Source: Protopterus annectens
Taxonomy: Eukaryota; Chordata; Ceratodontiformes; Protopteridae
Direction of reading: 5' to 3'
NCBI RefSeq assembly: GCF_019279795.1
Contig: NC_056744.1
Span: 898,002,836 to 898,066,835 of the forward strand
Length of the DNA stretch: 64,000 bases
Position numbers and translations under genes: made by a program. The notes beneath the pieces were generated by a model. That model saw nothing but the letters and a program-made list of their open reading frames with translations, was not told the DNA's origin and searched no databases. Shown here piece by piece: positions 39,317 to 50,912 of the stretch; the first letter of the stretch is position 1, and each line of letters opens with the position of its first letter.

Positions 39317-39319
39317 TAT
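39255..39319. repeat. (TA)n left flank of hairpin element 3
   Basis: A TA tract directly between the LTR-like repeat and the hairpin element. Confidence 0.96.
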
Positions 39320-39652
39320 ATGGATGCCTATCAGTTGATCAAGTTTTCAGAAACTTGAAATTTATATCGGCAAGATGATATGATCGAATTTCTAAAAACC
39401 CAAAGCTTCTGAATGGAGATTGCAATACAGTGAGGATCAGGAAATTTACCATTTACCTCAATGTAGTGCAATCTCGGAGTTGGCATATATAATTAGCAGG
39501 GGGTATGGGGGTGCAGGGGGACTTGCCACCCTGCAAAACTGTAAAAAATTATAGATTTTTGTGTTTTTTTGTTCTTTTTTAAATGTTCGAGCTTTCAGAA
39601 ATTCAATCATATTGTCTCGCAGATATGACTTTCAAGTTTTTGAAAACTCAAT
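39320..39652. repeat. Stacked-hairpin TA-flanked element, copy 3
   Basis: Hairpin near 39335-39358 (TCAAGTTT with AAACTTGA). A second small stem with ATATCGG and GATAT near 39364-39382. The core hairpin spans 39416-39475: GAGATTGCAATACAGTGAGG pairs with CCTCAATGTAGTGCAATCTC at 18 of 20 positions. TGCAGGG/CCCTGCA stem near 39515-39535. The right hairpin has apex TCATAT/ATATGA near 39606-39627. Relative to copies 1 and 2, both sides of the core stem have changed together (TTGC/GCAA in place of TCAC/GTGA). Confidence 0.8.
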
Positions 39653-39670
39653 CATGTGTGTGTGTCTGTG

Positions 39671-39721
<51 letters not shown>

Positions 39722-39722
39722 A
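39653..39722. repeat. (TG)n right flank of hairpin element 3
   Basis: About 33 TG units with two interruptions. Confidence 0.97.
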
Positions 39723-40279
39723 TGTAGGAAGATAGAAAGTGAGACAGGATTTATTTGTGTCATTATGTTTATAGGTTTTTTAGCTATGTTCTATGCTTAT
39801 TTTACTTTAAATACTGAGGTATAATTATTAGTTAAGGCTCACAGCATGAAGGGACCTAATTGATTATCTCCAGCTTTCTCTCTTCTGCTATAGTCTTGAT
39901 TTGTACTGCATTTAATTTTTGTTCAGCTCTTCCTTGCTGTACTATGGTGTTTTATCTACGGTATCTCAAAAGTCAACTGTTGTCCCTTTGCACTTTTTCC
40001 CTCTGAAGATTCAAACATCCCCTTATTCGAACTTGTTTATGGCTGGACATCAATAAAAATATAGGTACACAAAGGAGGAGCATGCCAGGGCTCTAAATCA
40101 GAGCATATACCAGTTTACTTCAGGTCCTGTAATGGGGTAAACCCACACATGATGTGTAAGACATTGGTGTTATGTGTGGCATCCATTGGTATTTTTATCC
40201 ATCAGGGACAGATACGTCAGACTTACTCTCCTTGGGTTTTTATGCAGGTATTTGGATTTTAATGACATATCTGTCCACA
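39723..40279. other. Unassigned DNA
   Basis: No supported feature was recognised; it may include the eroded 5' part of the L2-type LINE to the right. Confidence 0.45.
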
Positions 40280-42960
40280 ATAAGACTGGTATTTAATGTG
40301 ACCTGCTATGTGATGGAGGCATGGCATTTCCCACCAAGACTTGGTTAGATGGAAATTTTGCCCCTATTTTGGTGGTTTTAAGACCTTCCACATTCTTAGT
40401 TGCACAGCACTCAAGGCTTGATTGGATAGGTAGTGGGTTTACTATTGCTCATCAATCAGTCATTAAGTTGAAGTAGATCAAGGCTGACTTTGCCATCTCA
40501 AGTGAGTATGTCATGGGTGCGTGAGTAACCCATGGGTGCCTCCTCTTCTACCACCCTCCTAACAGTTTGAGAACATCATTGCAGGAGTTCACTGACTTCC
40601 TCCTCCCACATTTACTGATGTTTCCCTGATGGCTGATGCGCAAGGACTTCAGCATTAGGGCTGATGAGAAATTATTGGCTTTTGTAAATGAATTCCCCTG
40701 CATTATGAAAGGATTCAGATTTCCTCAGGTAGTTTCCACTGTCATGTCTTTGTTTGATCATACTCCAATAGGCGTAAAGATGACTGACTTATGGGGTGGA
40801 ACTTGACCACTTGATAATTCACTTCAGGTTTGATGAACCCCACCCTCAGCCTCCTGACATTGGCTATGTCCAGTGCAGGAACATTAGCTCAGTTATTCAT
40901 GTGCTTTGTACCTCTGTTTAACAGGACCATTTTCATGATTGTACGCCACTGTTTTTTTTTTTTTTTTTGCCTTCCTCAAAGCTGACCATAAACTGCTTCT
41001 AGTGCCTCTTTTCATCCACAGGGTCTACTAAACACACCTGCCCTCTCCCACCCTTACTGTAGCCATGTTCAGCATTGGTGAGGAGATCACGGCATCCTAG
41101 GGCATTAGAGGTAGTGTTTGCCCTTATGGTGTAACCCCTCTTCCTGCACATGCTTATATTTCAATGGGACTGGTATGCAGTGGACACTGTGGTATACTGT
41201 CCACACCTCTATGTGTGACTCAGACAATGCCCTGCCACCCATTTTAAGAAACACACCCCCATCCACAATGTTCACCAGTGATCAAGTACAGCAGTGAGCC
41301 TCAGTGCAAGCCTCTCCCCTGTCCCTCACCCCAAGGATTAAGGAGCTGATTTAAGCCGCTCAAGCTCAACCCTTGCTTGGCTCCTCCAGTGCCTATGCAG
41401 GTAAGTGAACTCTGGTCATCAGGGTCATAGTCAAGGTTTTATCCCTCTGTGCCATGGTGCCATGTAGTGCCACCAATATTGATGGACTTCCCAAGGCTTG
41501 TAATCATGTTCTCACATCCACACTTCATGAAGTGGTCCCAAACTACATATGTCCAACATGTCTGGTTCTACTAAAGTTCAAGAGGTGGGGATGGAAGTTC
41601 AAGCAAAACTGGCAGCATTCTAGCCTTCCTGAGGACAAATTTACTCTGGATTCTCATTTGGCTACTTATTAGGAAGAGATCAACCATCATAAATTAATCT
41701 GTCTTGTGAAATCTATGAGCAGCAAATCAGCTGTTTGCTTTGTTTTGTGCAGTCCAGATTGCCTTTCAAAGTGGAAGGATTTATCATCTGAGGAATATGA
41801 GCTTGCTACTCATTATTTTGTTGCCAAGAATGACTTCATTAAATCACTGGTGCTGCAATCTGTAAATTTCTGCTTCAGAATTTGTCCATGGGAGTCAAGC
41901 TTGCCTTTTGGATGTTGGGAACTAGCCAGTCCTGACTACAATAACCTTATCTCACTGATTTACAGCATGTATGCATGTTATTACATGTACTTTACACCTT
42001 GCCCCACTAAGCTTGTTCTGGCATCCTTAGTGGCCTTGGGTCCCTGTCTTTTTCAGTTTGAAACCTCCTCATTTGAATTGGGGGTATTTCCATCACAACT
42101 AAAAGACTTAAGTTACTCCCATGCTCAGAAGGTTGGCCTAGATTCTGACACTATGGAAAACTATCACCTAAACTCTGACCTTCTCTTTGTTGGGAAGGTT
42201 CTGGAGAAGGTAGTGCACATTTAGATTAATCTCATTTGAGAGATAATTGCATCAGTGTTCTGGCCAGCGTTGAGAATGACATGGCGCCAGTTGCTAGGAT
42301 GTGTAACCATCTCCTAGTTGTGAGGGTTCAATGTCATTATTCTGTCTTGGTCTTTTGTGACCTGTCATTGACTTTTAATACAGTACATTGCATCATTCTT
42401 CTTGATAATTTGGACGATTATTGTGCATTTCTGGTGCTTTTTGACACTGATTTGTTTCCTGCCTCTCTGGATATAGAAACAGAGTAGTATCTGGGATAAA
42501 TAATTTTTTCTCCCACCCTCTGGACTGTGGACTATAACACGATTACATCATTGGTCCTCTCCTCTTCTTTTATATTTATATATTTTTTTTATTTATATTT
42601 ATTGATGAGAAGTGTTAACCATTCAATAGGACAACACCATCACTGTTAGGTTCCTACCAAACAGTGAATATTATATAAAGTTCTTGGATTAGTGTATCTA
42701 GCCCTGCATGGCTTGGGTGTCCTCTATCTGCAGGACGTTTTTGCCCTGCTATAGATCATCTCACTCTCTGTGATCAGTCACCCAGAGGCTATTTGGCAGT
42801 TCCTTTATTTCATCTGAAATCCTCAGGTTTTCAGGCTTTTGTTTACCAAAATACCTGTTTATGGAAACTGCTTCCTGGACAGCTGAGAAAGTCCCGTACT
42901 CTTGCAGTTTTAAACATGCAAATAAACAACACTTTTTTGTGATGGCATACTGTTTATCCA
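40280..42960 (+). mobile_element. Ancient L2-clade LINE remnant (EN to C-terminus)
   Basis: Plus-strand similarity runs in LINE order through many frameshifts. Endonuclease: PTKTWLDGNFAP (L2 lTETWL) near 40340; SRLDWIGSGFTIAHQS (sRl..rGGGvAi.yrs) near 40415; an FSIRADEKLLAFV block (DFNiHvD) near 40650. RT: KVGLDSDTMENYHLNSDLLF and VGKVLEKVV (LD...NyRPiSNLPFlsKvlEKvv) near 42135-42220; VLVFCDLSLTFNTVHCIILL (vLLlLDlSaAFDTVdH.iLL) near 42340; IGPLLF near 42555. C-terminus: LYLQDVFALL near 42720 and LWKLLPGQLRKSRTL near 42865 (LWNsLP..lR.a.sl). Clade placement is by motif memory. Confidence 0.7.
41706..42224 (+). pseudogene. L2-type LINE linker and RT start, longest open piece
   Basis: An open frame of 172 codons from Met. 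The N-terminal two thirds has no clear motif beyond a possible inter-domain linker. The end carries the RT block described for this element (NSDLLFVGKVLEKVV). It stops just after that block, and RT continues after a frameshift from 42236. It is part of the decayed LINE, not a host gene. Confidence 0.65.
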
Positions 42961-44094
42961 CCTTACAACTCCTTAAGGGTTCAATCTGCTACTTCAAAAA
43001 TAGGATATTTATGACTACATTTGTCTCATGTGGTTGATAAGCTGTAACTTCAAAAGCAGGAAAAACGTGTTTTATGTACTGTCTTTTCCTGTTGTATTTG
43101 TTATTTTATATTTACATAAGTTTACTTGTAAGTTGTTGGCTACACACATTTAACTAAAGTTGGAAGTTCAAGTTGAAATTACCCTACCTCTGCGAAATTT
43201 GGTGGTCTGAAAATTTCTAGGTCCCCTCCATCAGACAAGAAAGCAACTCCTGTACATTTCACTCAATAAACTTTTAATCCAGTATTATTTAGAAGCAAAT
43301 ACATTTAATATTTGCCAAGGACAAAAATATCCCACTCACAGGATGCCTTGCAGCAATGATCCTTATAATATAATCATTATTTACTCACCTTAACTTAAAA
43401 GTAATCATAAAAAGTGTATGCATAGCAAACAAGTCATTGCCAAATTTTGGGCATGTAAATACTATAACAAGGATGTAAACATGTAATGATTATGTGTACC
43501 ATTTATGCATCTTCAGATAGTATAATACAGCTATATTACATGTGGTACATGGTATAGTGATTTATGCATCACTGAGTTAGCATGTAGATTAATGCTGAGC
43601 AATGAGTTATACAGCAGAAGCATGTGTATTATTGGTTGTCAGTAGCTGAATATAGAACCAAATGGGCAGTGGCTGATATACAGATGTGATACAATATATG
43701 TACAAGTAGTCTATGAAAGTGTGAAGATGTTTTGTACAGGTGGGCAGGGCTGAAGAGCAGCTTGGAAACAATAAAATATGTTTACAGATACAGTAAAATA
43801 CTTTTACAAATACATTACATTTTTGGTTGGAATAGTTGAGTAAAAAAAAAAAGTATTGCACTTAAGACAATTCCAACATGCCATCCTGACTGTCATTTTA
43901 AATACCACTTCAGGTCTCTGCAGAACATGTGTCATAAGCCTAATAGACCAACTTGATCAAAATTTAACAAACTAAGAAATAAATAAATATACTTTTTAGT
44001 CATGGAACTTGATGTGAAGGCCTGCCTTCTGATAAAGCTTATCAACAGCATAAGGCTATTATAATTTACAAGTACCATATTTTTGAAGTTGGTT
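42961..44094. other. Unassigned DNA
   Basis: No supported feature was recognised. Confidence 0.5.
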
Positions 44095-44275
44095 AACTGT
44101 TAATCTGTGCACTACTGCATGTGACCATCATGGAGCTATGTCTATAGTACTATTTCTGACTGTAATGGAGTAAAGAAATACTATGCACGACTATCATGGA
44201 GTACTGCATGTGATTATAATGGAGTAATACAGTACTGCATGTGACTATCATGGACCTGCAGGATTTGCAAAGCAT
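44095..44275. repeat. Degenerate short direct repeats
   Basis: The phrase TACTGCATGTGA followed by YATMATGGA recurs about four times between 44112 and 44255 with irregular spacing. Confidence 0.65.
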
Positions 44276-44659
44276 GGTGGTACTGTAAATGACTGCTACT
44301 TAGCTGTACAAGTCGATATTGTTACATGGCCTACCAAAAACAGGTAAAAGTATGGTATGGAGAAACAATGAGGATGTAATTCAATGCCTGCCATCTGCTC
44401 AGTAGACCAGTATATAGCATGTATATTAGAATGAGGACAAAAGAACTTGTAGATGCAACTTATAACATTGCAACAGCAGCACTTGCATAGGCCTATTGCA
44501 CTGTGTATCTATTGTGATGGTGGAATATGTGGGTACAGTCTGCTACATTCATAATAGCATACTGACATGATGTGTTGCCTTGATAGGGATGGGCATTTTT
44601 TTTACTTGTGTGTTTATTTACTTATTTTGTTAACCCAGTAAGCCGACTGCACACAAGTG

Positions 44660-44790
44660 TTTCTTTTCAGGAGCAAGCTATCAGAACCCTCAGGTTAATT
44701 GACCTGCTCAGAGTCACACAGTAGGCAAATAGAAGCTAATGGAATCAAACACTAGACTGTAAGGAGTGGGTCATTAACAACTCATTAACT
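44660..44790 (-). mobile_element. MIR-like (CORE-SINE) fragment, antisense
   Basis: The plus strand has GACCTGCTCAGAGTCACACAG followed by TAGGCAAAT and GGAATCAAACAC. This resembles the antisense MIR sequence 'acttgcccaaggtcacacag...gggattcgaacc', and the minus-strand GTGTTTGATTCC is a B-box-like element. Confidence 0.6.
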
Positions 44791-45894
44791 TAATTCTGTA
44801 CCAACTATAAAATGAGGGTACACCCCATTTTTCTAACAAGCGTACTGCTAGGTGCTTCTGTCTTGATAGTGGGCCACCTATGACGTATTTACATGATGCT
44901 GATGGTGGGCAAGCTGAATACTCACTGCAAGGTATACCTGCCATGATGGGGGCGGGACATATGACTGCACCCCACAGCCCAGCACATGCCACACTTGCAA
45001 AAGCACACTTTATAATGACTCTGCTGCTCAGGGATGGTGGGAACTCTATAAGGATGAGCTATAGGAAAAACACACATTACATATGCAAATACTATGTTAA
45101 TGAGTAAACTTTCATGCTGTTTTATTTTGATCTGTTTATTACACTGGTCCCAGTAAGCCAAGGGCTCTTTCTAGGTGAGACTCAGGATAGTATACCAGTT
45201 TACAGATAGCAGAGAGGTATAATTATAAAGCAATAGTAGTTCACCTGACAATTTTTCAGAGGGAAATAGTGTTCATTCAGCTGAGAGTTTAGGTATAACT
45301 ATTGTGTGCTCTTATATCTGAGCAGTCTGTTAAGTGAAGGCTTCTGTTGCTTCAGTCACTGCTTTTAATTACATATTGCTTGAAGGCATCAGTTCCTAGC
45401 TCATGCATATGTTGTTGCCATATAAGAAGAAAGTACTGGAATTTTATGTGTTACTGTCATACAGATAGTAAGCAATGAGAACTTATTAGTAAAAACAGAA
45501 TTACTAGTGGCACTTGTTAGGTTTAATGCGATTAACTGCAAAGTGCCAATCTCCATGTGATGCAACTCTCGATTTTATCCATTATCAGAAGTGTGCCCCA
45601 CTCATTCAGGTCTGTATCTATAATAAAGCTTCACTTTTTCCATGGACATGATCATCTCCTGTGAAAGCATTTGAAATGGTATTTGCAATAACATTTTGTC
45701 CTTCCTTGATGTGATCACAGTCTCCTGGGAAGTCACTGTTAAAGAATGAAACAGTTTTGTGTGGGTGTGTGTTATCTTTTGCATATAGTGCAGTTGCTTT
45801 CACTTAAATAAAAAAAAAATACATAAAAATAAAATCGGTAGATTAATAATACACTATCATATATTTGCCAGTATTATCATTCCCTGATAAAAAT
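44791..45894. other. Unassigned DNA
   Basis: No supported feature was recognised. Confidence 0.5.
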
Positions 45895-46115
45895 TGATTA
45901 AGTTATGTGTTTTAGTATGCATTTCTGGAATAAGAAATCTGAATCTGAAATGCATGGCCTTATTTGGTGACTATCATAATAAACTGTCTCGCAACATTAT
46001 AAAAGAATCAAAGGCAGCTAAATTTATGCTGATGTCCATTTCAGTACTTAGTTTTGTTAACTTATTTGCCCACTTCATATCTATCAATGTAAGGATGTCA
46101 CCATTACAAAATTAG
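45895..46115. repeat. Interspersed repeat 'TCTGAAACTCAAA', copy 3 (diverged)
   Basis: TTTTAGTATGCATTTCTG (45911) followed by AGAAATCTGAATCTGAAATG matches the centre of the copies at 15930 and 35515. Confidence 0.5.
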
Positions 46116-46519
46116 GCATTGAAAGATAAAGCAATGCAGTATTTGGAAGTCTGTCGCCTGATAATGCAATCTTGAAAATGTGTCTGTGATCCTTATTTCT
46201 GAACTATCATGTTCATATTGACTAGTTATATTATGCTATTCATAGTGGAAATAAAAGGCAACCAGAAACAAGGGATGGCACATTTTTAATGTTTCAGGTT
46301 AAGTACAATCCAGTTTTTCTGAAATCTTGCCCTTTGTTTGTGCCACATACAAAGAAGATTGTCCTTTTTAGAATAAGTATCTTTCCTCTGCTCTACCACT
46401 AATTGTTTTCTTTGGAGCTGAATGTAGATGGTACAGATTCAGGAAAGCAAATAAATGTTGAGTGCTATGGCAATAAAGGGAGATATCTATTGTATTTTAT
46501 TTTTATTTTGGGTGACCAT

Positions 46520-46655
46520 AGATTAAGTGGTTAAGTAATTTGCTCAGATTCACGTAGTAGGCAAATGAAGGCAGAAGGAATCAAACCGTTTACCCTGGCC
46601 TCAAAAAAGCAGCTCATTAATAGCCCAGAGCCTTAATCCTCTATACTGTCTTACA
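46520..46655 (-). mobile_element. MIR-like (CORE-SINE) copy, antisense
   Basis: The plus strand has GTTAAGTAATTTGCTCAGATT, CACGTAGTAGGCAAATGAAG, GGAATCAAACC, then a segment ending CTTAATCCTCTATACTG. This is the block order of antisense MIR. On the minus strand GGTTTGATTCC is a good B box, and the A box region is decayed. Confidence 0.7.
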
Positions 46656-46845
46656 ATAATTACAGACATGATAATAGTTGAAACAAGTAAAATTAGAAAC
46701 TCAAGCTCCATGGGACATGGTGGTATCCTCCATGAAATTTAGTAAACATGACTGAACCTTCATCATTCATGTTAAACAAAATTTTAACATGTGAACACAT
46801 CTCTAACTTATAGCAATGGAATCCACTGATACAAATTTGCAATGG

Positions 46846-46848
<3 letters not shown>

Positions 46849-46923
<75 letters not shown>
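46849..46923. repeat. (TG)n microsatellite
   Basis: About 37 uninterrupted TG units. Confidence 0.98.
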
Positions 46924-46925
<2 letters not shown>

Positions 46926-47029
46926 TCATATCAGACTCAAAGTATCGGATCAACTGACAAGTATTCTCTGTAAATTCATGGGGAAGTGATAATGAATGAT
47001 ATCAAAAAATTGCAAAGGGGAACCTTCTT

Positions 47030-47260
47030 CCGTCAGATACACAACCGTATGGGATTATTAAAGTGACATCTTAACTATTAAATCTAATTACTTTCTTTTA
47101 AGAGGAAATAGCAGCAGCTAATGAAGGATATATAGTATGTGCTACTTATTTTGACCCTGATAAGGCTTTTGAAACTATTCTGCATAAGGGAATAAGTGAC
47201 AAATTAAAAACATTAATCATCTGTACTCTTGTGGTTTAATCAAGCATATTCATCCAGCTG
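47030..47260 (+). pseudogene. CR1-like RT fragment
   Basis: The plus strand reads NLITFF, EEIAAANEGYIVCATYFDPD and KAFETILHKG, then ISDKLKTL. This parallels the CR1 RT block 'LTnLitFfdeVTaavDEGkavDvvYlDFsKAFDTVpH..Ll.KL'. In the CR1 at 61.4 kb the same region reads DEGKAVHTAYLDLAKAFDTI. Only this block is recognisable. Confidence 0.6.
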
Positions 47261-47519
47261 GAAATCAAACTATGAGAATATGTTACTAGAAAATAATGTC
47301 AATATTTGAACCTCTGATTAAAATAGAAAGAAATGTCTTTATGTTGGCTTTAAAAGCTTATATGTTAAATGATAAACAGAAACTCACATGCTTTCCTCTC
47401 ATAAGTCAATTACTGTTAAGTTTCAAAGACTTATGTACTCAAATCAGACAACTAAAAGCTTATTAATAACAGTATTCCCCATAACTTCTACTAGTGAATG
47501 TTTAATTTCCTTTGATGGA

Positions 47520-48508
47520 AATAAAAAGTTGAGTTAAAGAAAAGTAACTCGTATTGGCATCGATTTATATCTGGAAATAAATTTCACTCAGCAGATTATT
47601 TAATAGCCAGATATTGCTTGCAGAACTGTAATCAGCTAGATATTCAAACTTGTAAAGAATTAATTCAGAATAAAATAAATTACATTTTTGTACAAATAAT
47701 AAAACCATACCTAATATATTGGAACTTATTTCTATTATCAGTAATGGTTCCATTAAATACACCTCTTTCATATCAAAAGCATATAAAATCATTAGAAGTG
47801 ACTATGGCTCTTTAGAGTTAGCTTTCTGTGATTATTCAACTAAAACTAACAGAGAGGAATTTACAACAAAAAATAAAAAACTGTTTGGAATCAATCGGAA
47901 AGACAACATCTTCTCCATACTGGAGAATTTACACATGTAGATTTTTACATAGGAGCATTGTAACCCCAAATAAAATGTCCATAATCTACAAAAAAGACAA
48001 TATAAAATGTTGGAGATGTGATTCAACTCTGGATGCTGACTGGTTACATATGGTCATTAAATGTAAAATGGTAACATCTTTTTGGACTGAGTTTAGATAT
48101 TCTTGTAAAGCATTGTAGAATGATAACTCCATAATTACAGATTCTCTTATTCTATTCAATGTTCCAGTTCTAGAAGTCATACCAGTATACCAAATACCTC
48201 TTCTAGGGTCAATTTTGTCAATGTCATTATAATAAATTGGAAGTCTAAATCTACGATCTCATTTAACTGTGAATTTATCCATTTTGCTAAAGAAGTTTGT
48301 AATAAAGAATTTTCTAACATAAAGTTGGAACTAATAGTACAACACATCAGTTAATTGCTTGGCAGAAGTTGTATAACTTATTAGAGAAGTACTAACTCTT
48401 TGTATTTGTATTCTTTGTTATGGACGTTGTATATAGTTCATTTCTGTTCTATTTGCAAATAGTTTGATTGGTTTTTGATTTGTAAAATAAATTTTTTGAG
48501 AAAAAAAA
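47520..48508 (+). mobile_element. 5'-truncated L1-clade LINE fragment (ORF2 C-terminus)
   Basis: The open piece 47828-48118 reads YWRIYTCRFLHRSIV, IKCWRCDSTLDADWLHMVIK and CKMVTSFW. The L1 on the other strand at 51.1-52.0 kb has VWRLYTWKFLHRSLYTP, LCKRCNVEINADWAHMFYDC and LKEYW at the same place. The shared C-x2-C ... H ... C pattern is the L1 ORF2 C-terminal Cys motif. DSLILFNVPVLEV (48140) parallels KSLILFNTPVPQS. The 3' end is an A8 run at about 48501-48508. The upstream limit is approximate. Confidence 0.8.
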
Positions 48509-48685
48509 CATTAATTGTCAATACAAATGTACTTCAGTCAGTTCAACAGTGTTGGCAACAGGGCACAACAACTAAGGGTGAGGCTACTTCTTTTCATACT
48601 CTTATACTATTTTTCTTGAATATAAAAATAGAAAACAAACTGCATATACATAAACAAATACAGTAAACAGATGGTCTACAAATAT

Positions 48686-48885
<200 letters not shown>

Positions 48886-49744
48886 GAAGAGTAGTTATGA
48901 TGTTATCTTTAATGTCAACAAATGTAGCATTATAAGGCTTTGAAAAAAATATAAATTATAACTACAAATAAATGGTCAGATCATAAAAAACACAATCATT
49001 ATAGATCTAAAGGATCTGGGACTGATAAATCTAATGACTTCAGTGAGACCAATGAACTACCTTATACCTCATTGATCCCACAGATTATTGAATACAGTAT
49101 TCATATTGCAGCCTTCAAACAAATCACTTGAACCAACCTGAAAAGGTAAAATGATTCCTTACTAGAAAATCATAGGACTGAAACATTAACTATCCAAAAA
49201 GGCTTCAGGAACAGTTATATTCCGTTTCTTGAAAGTTGCTAACAGGTGACATCTGCCTGGTATACAAGGCATATTTTTTCTACACTAGCATTTTACAAGC
49301 TTCTTTTTATAGCCAATTGGAAATAAGAATAACAAATAAATGAGGTATTTCCCTTTCTAGGCACAAGTGGATTTTAAGCACTTTATCTATGATCAATAAA
49401 TTAATAATGCCCAATAAATAGCTTGTGCCAACTTGAAATCTCAAGTAATTGCAAAATTAGAAGCTTTGTGCTTACCATAACTTGGCATCTGTATTGTATG
49501 TTTTCATTCTTCCTCACTATTAGGTCTCTGCTCAATCTCAGCAGCATTTTCCAGACTTTATATCCTAGTCTCGAGCTCCTCCTTCTTCCCATAATGCACT
49601 ACACTACACTATTCCCAACTCCTCAGATCAAGTTTGCTTCCTACAGCCCATAGATTTTTAGGAACAGGACTATAAGAAGGATGAGGCTCCAACCAGGAAC
49701 ATGAGAGAACCTATAACATCCACAAGTAGAAGCCAGCAACAAGA
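48886..49744. other. Unassigned DNA
   Basis: No supported feature was recognised. Confidence 0.5.
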
Positions 49745-49790
49745 TAGGATCCAGTGAAATTACTTTATTGTAAATATAGCATCAGAAAAA

Positions 49791-49842
49791 GCTCAGACCA
49801 GTTTCGGCTGGCAAAATACATACACAGCCTTCTTCAGTGACA
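49791..49842 (-). ncRNA. Hammerhead-ribozyme-like motif 3' of the PLE ORF
   Basis: Minus strand: CTGAAGA (49837-49831; core CUGANGA), an extra A, stem II strand GGCTG (49829-49825), a 14-nt loop, stem II strand CAGCC (49810-49806), GAAA (49805-49802), then C-TG-G-TC. The last part allows a two-pair stem III (A-U, C-G) and a GUC cleavage triplet. The flanks TCA and TGA offer a three-pair stem I. Minimal type I hammerheads are known from PLEs. The extra A between core and stem II departs from the textbook form, so activity is uncertain. Confidence 0.5.
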
Positions 49843-49900
49843 AAAAAAGAACTGAAAAGATGCATTTAAATAGTAACAGAGTCTCGTCCCATTGGTTCAA

Positions 49901-50566
49901 TTAAAATTGCTCATTTAATCCAGGTGCAAACAGTGCACCCAACTTTGTGATCCATTTCTTTTCCTTAGAATCTAACAATGAATGCCATCCTGTTTTATTA
50001 AATCTAGTACCCTTTATTAAATCAATAATCATGAAAAAAAATTTGGCAGTGTGATGTTTTGTAGTATGTTTATAAAGAGCATTATTAATCTTCTTATTTC
50101 TGATATTACTCATGTGTTCGGAAATTCGTAATCTTAGGGGCCGAGAAGTTTGGCCAACATAGAATGAGCCACAGCTACATGTGGCCAAATAGATTAGCCA
50201 TTCACTGCTACAGTTAGCAAAAAATGATACATCATAAATTTTTGAACAATTTCTGCTTGTAAATTCCTTAGATTTGGTAATTTTGTCACAATTGCTACAG
50301 TGACCACATGGGAAACATCCCACTAAATTACCACCAGTCAAAGTTGTTTGTACTAAATGACTGCTATTGTTAGAATGTGTGTGCTTATAGTGATTGAAAT
50401 ATGAACCCAGGTTTTTACCTTTACGAAATGAAAATAAACATTTGTCAGGTAACACATCTGATAGTTCGGGAATATTAGACAAAATGTTCCAATTATTCTG
50501 AACACTGTCCATAAGTAAATTGGAATTTCTGCCATAAGTTGTAATGAACCTGATTGGCTGTATCAT
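49901..50566 (-). pseudogene. PLE linker and GIY-YIG endonuclease domain
   Basis: An open frame of 221 codons, about the last third of a PLE protein. The linker has NNWNILSNIPEL, parallel to NNWNILTSDTSL of the PLE at 17 kb, then CFPCGHCSNCDKI (Cys cluster). The endonuclease follows: LIYLATCSCGSFYVGQTSR (the 'GIY-YIG' strand pair, Y...YVG), RLRISEHMSNIRN (catalytic Arg helix), and a final EKKWITKLGALFAPGLNEQF. The last block, E..WI..L....pGLN, is intact, as in relatives. RT is missing. It differs strongly from the 17-kb copy, so it belongs to a different PLE family. Confidence 0.85.
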
Positions 50567-50710
50567 ACCCTGATCATGAACTTTGTATTTAAGAAATTCC
50601 TCTCTGGGAAAGGTATTTACCCAATTGGTAGGTGGCGTTTCCTATTAAGAACTCAGGATATGACTGGCTCCATATACAAGCGTATTCAGTGGTCCTTTTT
50701 GGTCTACTAG

Positions 50711-50727
50711 ACTCTTGGGGAATATCT
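50711..50727. repeat. L1 target-site duplication, left copy
   Basis: ACTCTTGGGGAATATCT, identical to 59162-59178. Confidence 0.95.
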
Positions 50728-50912
50728 TTTTTTTCAAAACAGGTTTATTGTTTTAACATATAAGAGAAATATCATAACAATTTTATACAAGTAATTAAAA
50801 ATAGGTATTATTATAATATTCAACAAAACAACTAAAGTATTTACAAAGACATCCACTACAATCAGATCAATTAATTAAACTAAAATACCATGCTATTGAA
50901 ATTAAAATTTTT

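Larger units (their letters stand above)
49745..50710 (-). mobile_element. 5'-truncated Penelope-like element, interrupted by an L1
   Basis: Contains the PLE linker and GIY-YIG domain (50566-49901), a hammerhead-like motif (49842-49791) and AATAAA (49769-49764) on the minus strand. The upstream side is broken at 50711 by a target duplication of the 8.4-kb L1. On the far side of the L1, 59179-59280 should continue the pre-insertion sequence, but no RT could be recognised there. Confidence 0.8.
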
